This document shows positions 58,987-64,000 of a stretch of DNA of 64,000 nucleotides, piece by piece. The number at the start of each line of letters is the position of its first letter. Within the stretch, counting starts at the first letter, position 1. The notes under the pieces were generated by a model. It was given only the letters and a program-made list of their open reading frames with translations, did not search any database and was not told the origin of the DNA. A program made the translations under genes and the position numbers. The DNA lies in NCBI RefSeq assembly GCF_014851395.1, contig NW_024043372.1, forward strand, positions 13,568,059 through 13,632,058, given 5' to 3'. The DNA comes from Micropterus salmoides (lineage: Eukaryota > Chordata > Actinopteri > Centrarchiformes > Centrarchidae).

Positions 58987-61900
58987 GAGGAAATCGTCTG
59001 CTGCTTCTGGTGGAGTCTTCTTGGGCAGCCAACCGGCCCTGTTTGCTGTCTGCTTATCACCTGAGTTATTGAACAGAAGTGAGTGAGTCATGGTTTCAGT
59101 TCTCTCCATGCGTTGCATCCCCAGCCTCTGTCTTTTGAGTTTGATCATCACGCCCTGGATGCCACCAGCTGACTCCACTCTCATGTTTTGCCTTGCCCTA
59201 CTTCCTCTCAATAGCCTTTAAGAACAGGAGTATCTGCGAGTGTCTTCCTTGTGTATTTATAAATTCATGGCTGCATGACCGAAGCCATGAAAGTGACCAG
59301 GCTGCGGGTCATTAATTTCAAAATGGCCAGCCTAGGCCGTGATTAGACTGTAAACAGAGGGGAAACAACTAGTCTGCCTCTGTCCAAACATCACAAAACC
59401 CTCCTACCAGTATCTGTAAAGCTCACTAATTAACGCTTTGTATTTTGTTTGTTCAATCTGTTCAAACCTGAACTGTAAAAACAGATGTTTTATGGCAGGT
59501 TATCATGGATTATTATTAGTATTAAAAGAGCTGGATGCTAAGCTAAGCTAACTGACTGAGCAAGAAAGTAAATAAGTGTATTTCCCAAAATGTTGAACTG
59601 TTTATTAAATATAAACATTTTATTTAATATATAATAATAATCTATTTTAAGTTCCTTTTACTTTCAGTTTGGCATATGAGAAATTTAAATTGTTTTCTGT
59701 TTCTTTTTTTTTTTTTTTTGCTTAATACAATAATTTCCTTGGGTGTACCAGTAAAGTCATGACTCACTGAGACTAAGGAGCTGGTGTGTCTTTAACAAAC
59801 GCCCCAAAGAATGTGAGGGGCTGACCTGATCTGCTGTGTATATTCCTGCTGTTGCAAAAGGGCTCAGTATTCACATTTCAACTTCATGCACTTGAGTCCA
59901 CAGCTTATACTCAGGAATCTTTACATTGTACCCATATATGCTTGAACTGAAGCCTAAAGCTTTCTTGTAAGATTAGTCTTTGAGTTGTCAACCAACGTCT
60001 GTTCTTGCATGTGATGTCTGTTGCATCCTGTCAGAGTTTGTAAGATGTTTTTCCATCAGGTTAAGGTGGCATAGACGGCCAGAGTCGCAGGCTGCCTGTT
60101 CTGTCTCAGCCACTGCCAGTTTATGAACTTTCTCAGACAGACAGACTGGCAGAGGTGAGGCATATTCTTGTGTGCCTTCAGATCTAAAGTTGTTTTTTGT
60201 TTTTAATAACAACACAACAACGTGTTAGCTTGTGTCTCTTGAGGAAAAACCATAATTGTAAATAGCTATACTTATTAGAAATGAGTTGTTGTTGCCAAAG
60301 ATGCTGGAAGGCATTCCTGTAAAATTCGTATCCCTGAATAACATTAAAAGTCATTTTTATTCTGTAGTAAAATAGGTTTTGCATTGTTCCACAGAGATTT
60401 AGGCTAGACTTGTAATCTCTGGGTGAATGTTTATCTGTCAAACTGACAAAGTTAAAATCCAGCCCTGGTTTTATTGCTCTTTTTACAACCAGAGTTTGAT
60501 TTGAGCTCCTTGACAACTCGTGTGTAATGGCAACACGAGGAAATAACTTTTCAACGTTGAAATCAGCTGCTCTGTAACTGTAGCTTTCTTGTAGTGTATC
60601 ATAGAAAGAGGTGCAGCCCTGGGAAGCCTGTTAGACAGGCAAAGCAATCATACTCTGGTTCATTTCCTGTAATGCGTTTGCTTGTTTGCGGGACCTCCAG
60701 AACAAACAAAAAAAAAGTCATCATCCCAGAAACAACAAACCTTTTATATTGGTTCAGCATTGTTGTTAAAACTCATATGAGGATTGAAAGGCAGCTGTAC
60801 CTCATTGGCCAGGGTCAAGCTTTGCTTTGTGCACACTCTGCTCAGTTTGTTGCATAACTCCTGTTGGCCCCTAAGCCTTAGGAAACCTCCTTAAAGACAA
60901 AGAGAGGTGGTGTGTTCATTAACCTAGGGCATTGCTCAAATAGTTGTAGGAAGTAATGGTGTTTTGCTTTCATATGTCCTTTTAATGGCTTCTTGTGTTG
61001 TGTTTGGATCAGGTTTTGTGTATGTTTTCCAGTGTCTGAGAGTATTCCCTTTACACGTTATCTACATTGCATAACAACACAGTGAACCCACGTGATAAGC
61101 TTCATTTGGCCCGAAAATGTTATTTACTATTATGAATAATACCATAATGAATAAATTTGTGGATTCTTTTTTATTTTTTATCGTCAATAAAACACCCAAA
61201 AAATAGTGAAAAATGTTCCCAACAGTTTCCTTGATCACAAGCTGACATCTTCAATTTATTGACAGTTCAAAACCTGAAGTAGCCTACGAGAGGCTACACG
61301 AATGAGAAACACGTTTGGCAAGTTTGGGACTGACTGTCTCAGTAGATGGACACATCCAAGCTAGCCTTTTCCCCCTGTTTACAGTCTTTATACTAAGCTA
61401 AGCTAACCAGCTACTGGAGGTAGCTCCATACTTACTGTACTGGACTTTCGTCGAGAAAGGCAACAAGAGTGTTTTTCTGTGTTGAACTAATACTTTTAAG
61501 AATGTCATTATAAGGTATAATTTTAGAACACTTGTTTGTGGGTCGGGGTCCCTCTGTGGAATCACAACCTAAATGTGTGTAGTCTCGTGAAGAATAAAAA
61601 GAATAAAGGTGGTGGTTATGATTAGTTTTCTCTTTAATCTTTGCAATTATTTTACAATTCTGGAAAGTTATCACAATGGAAATGATTTTATCAACCGTCG
61701 GGCTTGCATGAATGTGAATGTGATTGGCCATGACGTAGCATTGCGTTGTGACAAAACTGGAGCCAAGTTCAACTTTTTACAGGACGACCCTGCATTTCTT
61801 TAGCTGGAGGGTACATTGGCACCCCTGCTGCATCACAGGTCTGTCCTCATTTAAATAAATATTGGAACCACTGCCAGAAGATTGGGAGGAAGGATGCTAA

Positions 61901-64000
61901 TAGATTACTAAAATAAACTGCTCAGATCACTGTATCAGGATGCATATTTGTTCATCAGCTTGTCATAACTTAGTGCAGTCATAAGAGATAAAACATAGGC
62001 TTTAATTACAATAAATACAACCTGGGCTAACAGACTAATTAACTAAAGTTCTGCGAGTTCAGTATTATTTTTGTTTGTTCATATTCATGCTTTGTCTACA
62101 GAATGTCTATATGATGTATAACCTGCAAAGTTATTGTTGGTCCTCAGTCAACCTCCGAATGATCGAAGGCTTTATGAATATGTTCTTGATGTTTGCTCCA
62201 CTGGATAAATCTCAGTTGTGTTGTGTCCCAGTGACAGGTAAATGAAAATGTCTGCACCCTGCACTGAGTGATGATTATGTAGGGCTGACAGAATGATGTT
62301 GAACTATTTCTGCTTTTCTTGCAGCTTTCATGGGGACTGTTGATCTCTCAGTGACACCTTTTTGCTTTTATTCAGTAGTGTGGAGGTCAAAGGTCAGCCA
62401 TCTGGTACCAGTTACAGATAAGTGGTTCCCATTCACATGTGATTGAATTAGGGTGAGATAAGGTTTTGATATGAATGTGGAGAGAATGAATGCTAGCTGA
62501 AACATAATAAAAAGGCTTGATATGGATGACAACAGTAGTGAAATCTTCCACTACCTCCTCCTCAGTTGTTGCTGTCATTAGTGTCCATTAGTGCCTAAAT
62601 TGAGGGCATCAGTCATAGGTAGAGTATTCTGCACAGTTTGTGACTTTATGGGACCTTTCCTTTTGCCAATGTGTCTGAAGATGTTCCTTCATCGGCTCTC
62701 AATAGCACTGCCACTAAGGACGAGCTATCATTGTGTAGTGCAAAGAGGGTGTGTGCATGTGTATGTGAGTACGCATGTGTGCGTGCATGCTTGCTTGTGT
62801 TACATTGCCTCTGGCTGCCCTCGCCATGTCTCTGCTGAGGCCTGTCCAAACACAACTGCAGCCAAAAGCTCCTCCCAGGCTTCACAGAACAGGAAGTGGA
62901 TTGTTTTGTTATACAGTCTATGCTCCCAGGCCTCGGTGCTGCTGTCTCTCACTTTTTTGGCTTTGAACCCATCATCTAGTTCGTCTCTGGTCCATTTGGC
63001 AATCTCTGGAAATCAAAATATAATGTGCAGCTTCTCTGGAATCAATATTTAGCCCGGTATCAAACCCACATGCAGAAGAAAAGTGGAAGCAGCCTCTGTT
63101 CTCATTAAAAATTCAGTTTTTTGTTATAATCTCATATCTGACGAAGGATTTGCAACTGCAGCTGAAGTGAATGTTGACTTTTGGTCATCAATGTACGGTG
63201 TATTCAGAAGATTTGCTTACTTGTGGAAATTACAGGAGTGAGCACACTACCTGTATTTGCTACAGTGGCCTAAATTCAAACATCTTTGGCATCTCTCTGC
63301 TAAACCTGTAACTGAACACACTGCAGCAGAGGGAGTGGGCCTTTGGGCAAAAGGAAGAAAATGTAAAAAACCATGACCAGAATTTCCCTAAGAAGGAACG
63401 AGTAACCTAGGATGTTAATAAAACTGTCAAACAAGCAAACACACCCTAAGTTTCCAGTAGGGCTACTGGTTAGTCCAAATATCCATGGAAACAGGACTTA
63501 TTAATTATTCCTCCTCTTGTGTCCTTTTTTCTTTCATTTTACTCTTTACTGGCTTTCTTTGTTTACTTTGCAACCCAACCCATTTATTCATACAACATTT
63601 TTATATTAATTTTCTTCATTGACTTAATTAGAATGTGTATGTTTGGAGCTCTTTAGACTTTGCAAACATTGACAGGTATTAGCTTTAAGAAGATTAAACT
63701 GGTGCCACCAATCTGCTGATCTCTTATGGTACCAAACCAACAATTGTACTAATAATTTCAGTCTGTGTTTGTGATGACTTTTTATGATTTGATGCTACTT
63801 CCTGAAAGGTTTGCTGTTGCTATGCACCCAAGCAGAGATTAAAAGTGGACGTTGGGGGCAGACTCACCTCAAAAGTTTTGCCAGCAGCACTAAAAGATTA
63901 ATTTTCCCTGATAAGTGGGTGCCCTCGTGAAGAGGATTGCTGTCAAGACTGTCTGGCAGAAAGTGGATGAGGTGAGGAGCCAAATGACTATATGCACAGC
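58987..64000. other. Mostly unassigned non-coding tail of the window
   Basis: Apart from the repeat at 61285-61440, a T16 run at 59704-59719 and scattered short TG tracts near 62750-62800, I see no supported gene. An open frame on the - strand at 58984-59211 (with MRVESAGGIQGVMIKLKRQR) is moderately coding-like but unrecognised, and its tail enters the MITE. Confidence 0.5.
61285..61440. repeat. Interspersed repeat with AAGCTAAGCTAACCAGCT core
   Basis: Holds the phrase TACTAAGCTAAGCTAACCAG, which I recall from a widespread teleost repeat. A short related string is at 59535-59555. Confidence 0.45.

Noticed and set aside
62591..63052. 153-codon open frame on +
   Set aside because: Cys/Val/His-rich stretch from a TG-type tract with no domain. 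Considered chance.

Overview
The window reads as nuclear DNA of a percomorph (spiny-rayed) teleost. It is AT-rich and mostly non-coding, with CA/TG, GA and AT microsatellites, many fossil DNA transposons with target-site duplications (TSDs), an L2-type LINE, a Penelope-like fragment, and one multi-exon vertebrate gene with GT-AG introns. There are no bacterial-type operons, rRNA genes or CRISPR arrays.

The one certain gene lies on the + strand from 34876 to 52469. It has ten coding exons, joins in frame throughout, and encodes a 497-residue PP2C-type Ser/Thr phosphatase of the PPM1H/PPM1J/PPM1M subfamily, most likely ppm1j. All core PP2C motifs are present (NEDQ, FDGHAG, ANAGDSR, GVTRGLGDHD, TDGLWD, GSGDDI). 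Candidate polyadenylation signals lie at 52976 and, beyond a hAT-like MITE, at 54065 and 54145.

The 35 kb upstream of the gene holds no exon I can establish. It is a mosaic of repeats: a PIF/Harbinger-like end (~0.9 kb), a nested element with an 8-bp TSD (2463-5700) containing fold-back Merlin fragments, a Tc1 relic and an inverted Penelope GIY-YIG fragment, a fold-back repeat (~10 kb), a 1.8 kb hAT-like element (15988-17769), a piggyBac-like MITE (30386-30692) and a nearly intact Tc1/mariner element with one frameshift (31312-32912). A TATA-box-like site followed by a possible first exon lies at 24.4-24.6 kb.

Inside the gene, intron 3 carries a 5'-truncated L2 LINE that landed in an older repeat. 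Other introns carry several MITEs, and a TG-repeat sits 31 nt from the 3' splice site of exon 8, which encodes catalytic residues.

Downstream, a GC-rich open segment on the - strand (55801-55925) looks like the terminal coding exon of an unidentified convergent gene. At 57.2-57.4 kb there is an ETS-type motif and a splice donor that could mark a + strand first exon. The remainder to 64 kb shows only repeats and unassigned non-coding sequence.
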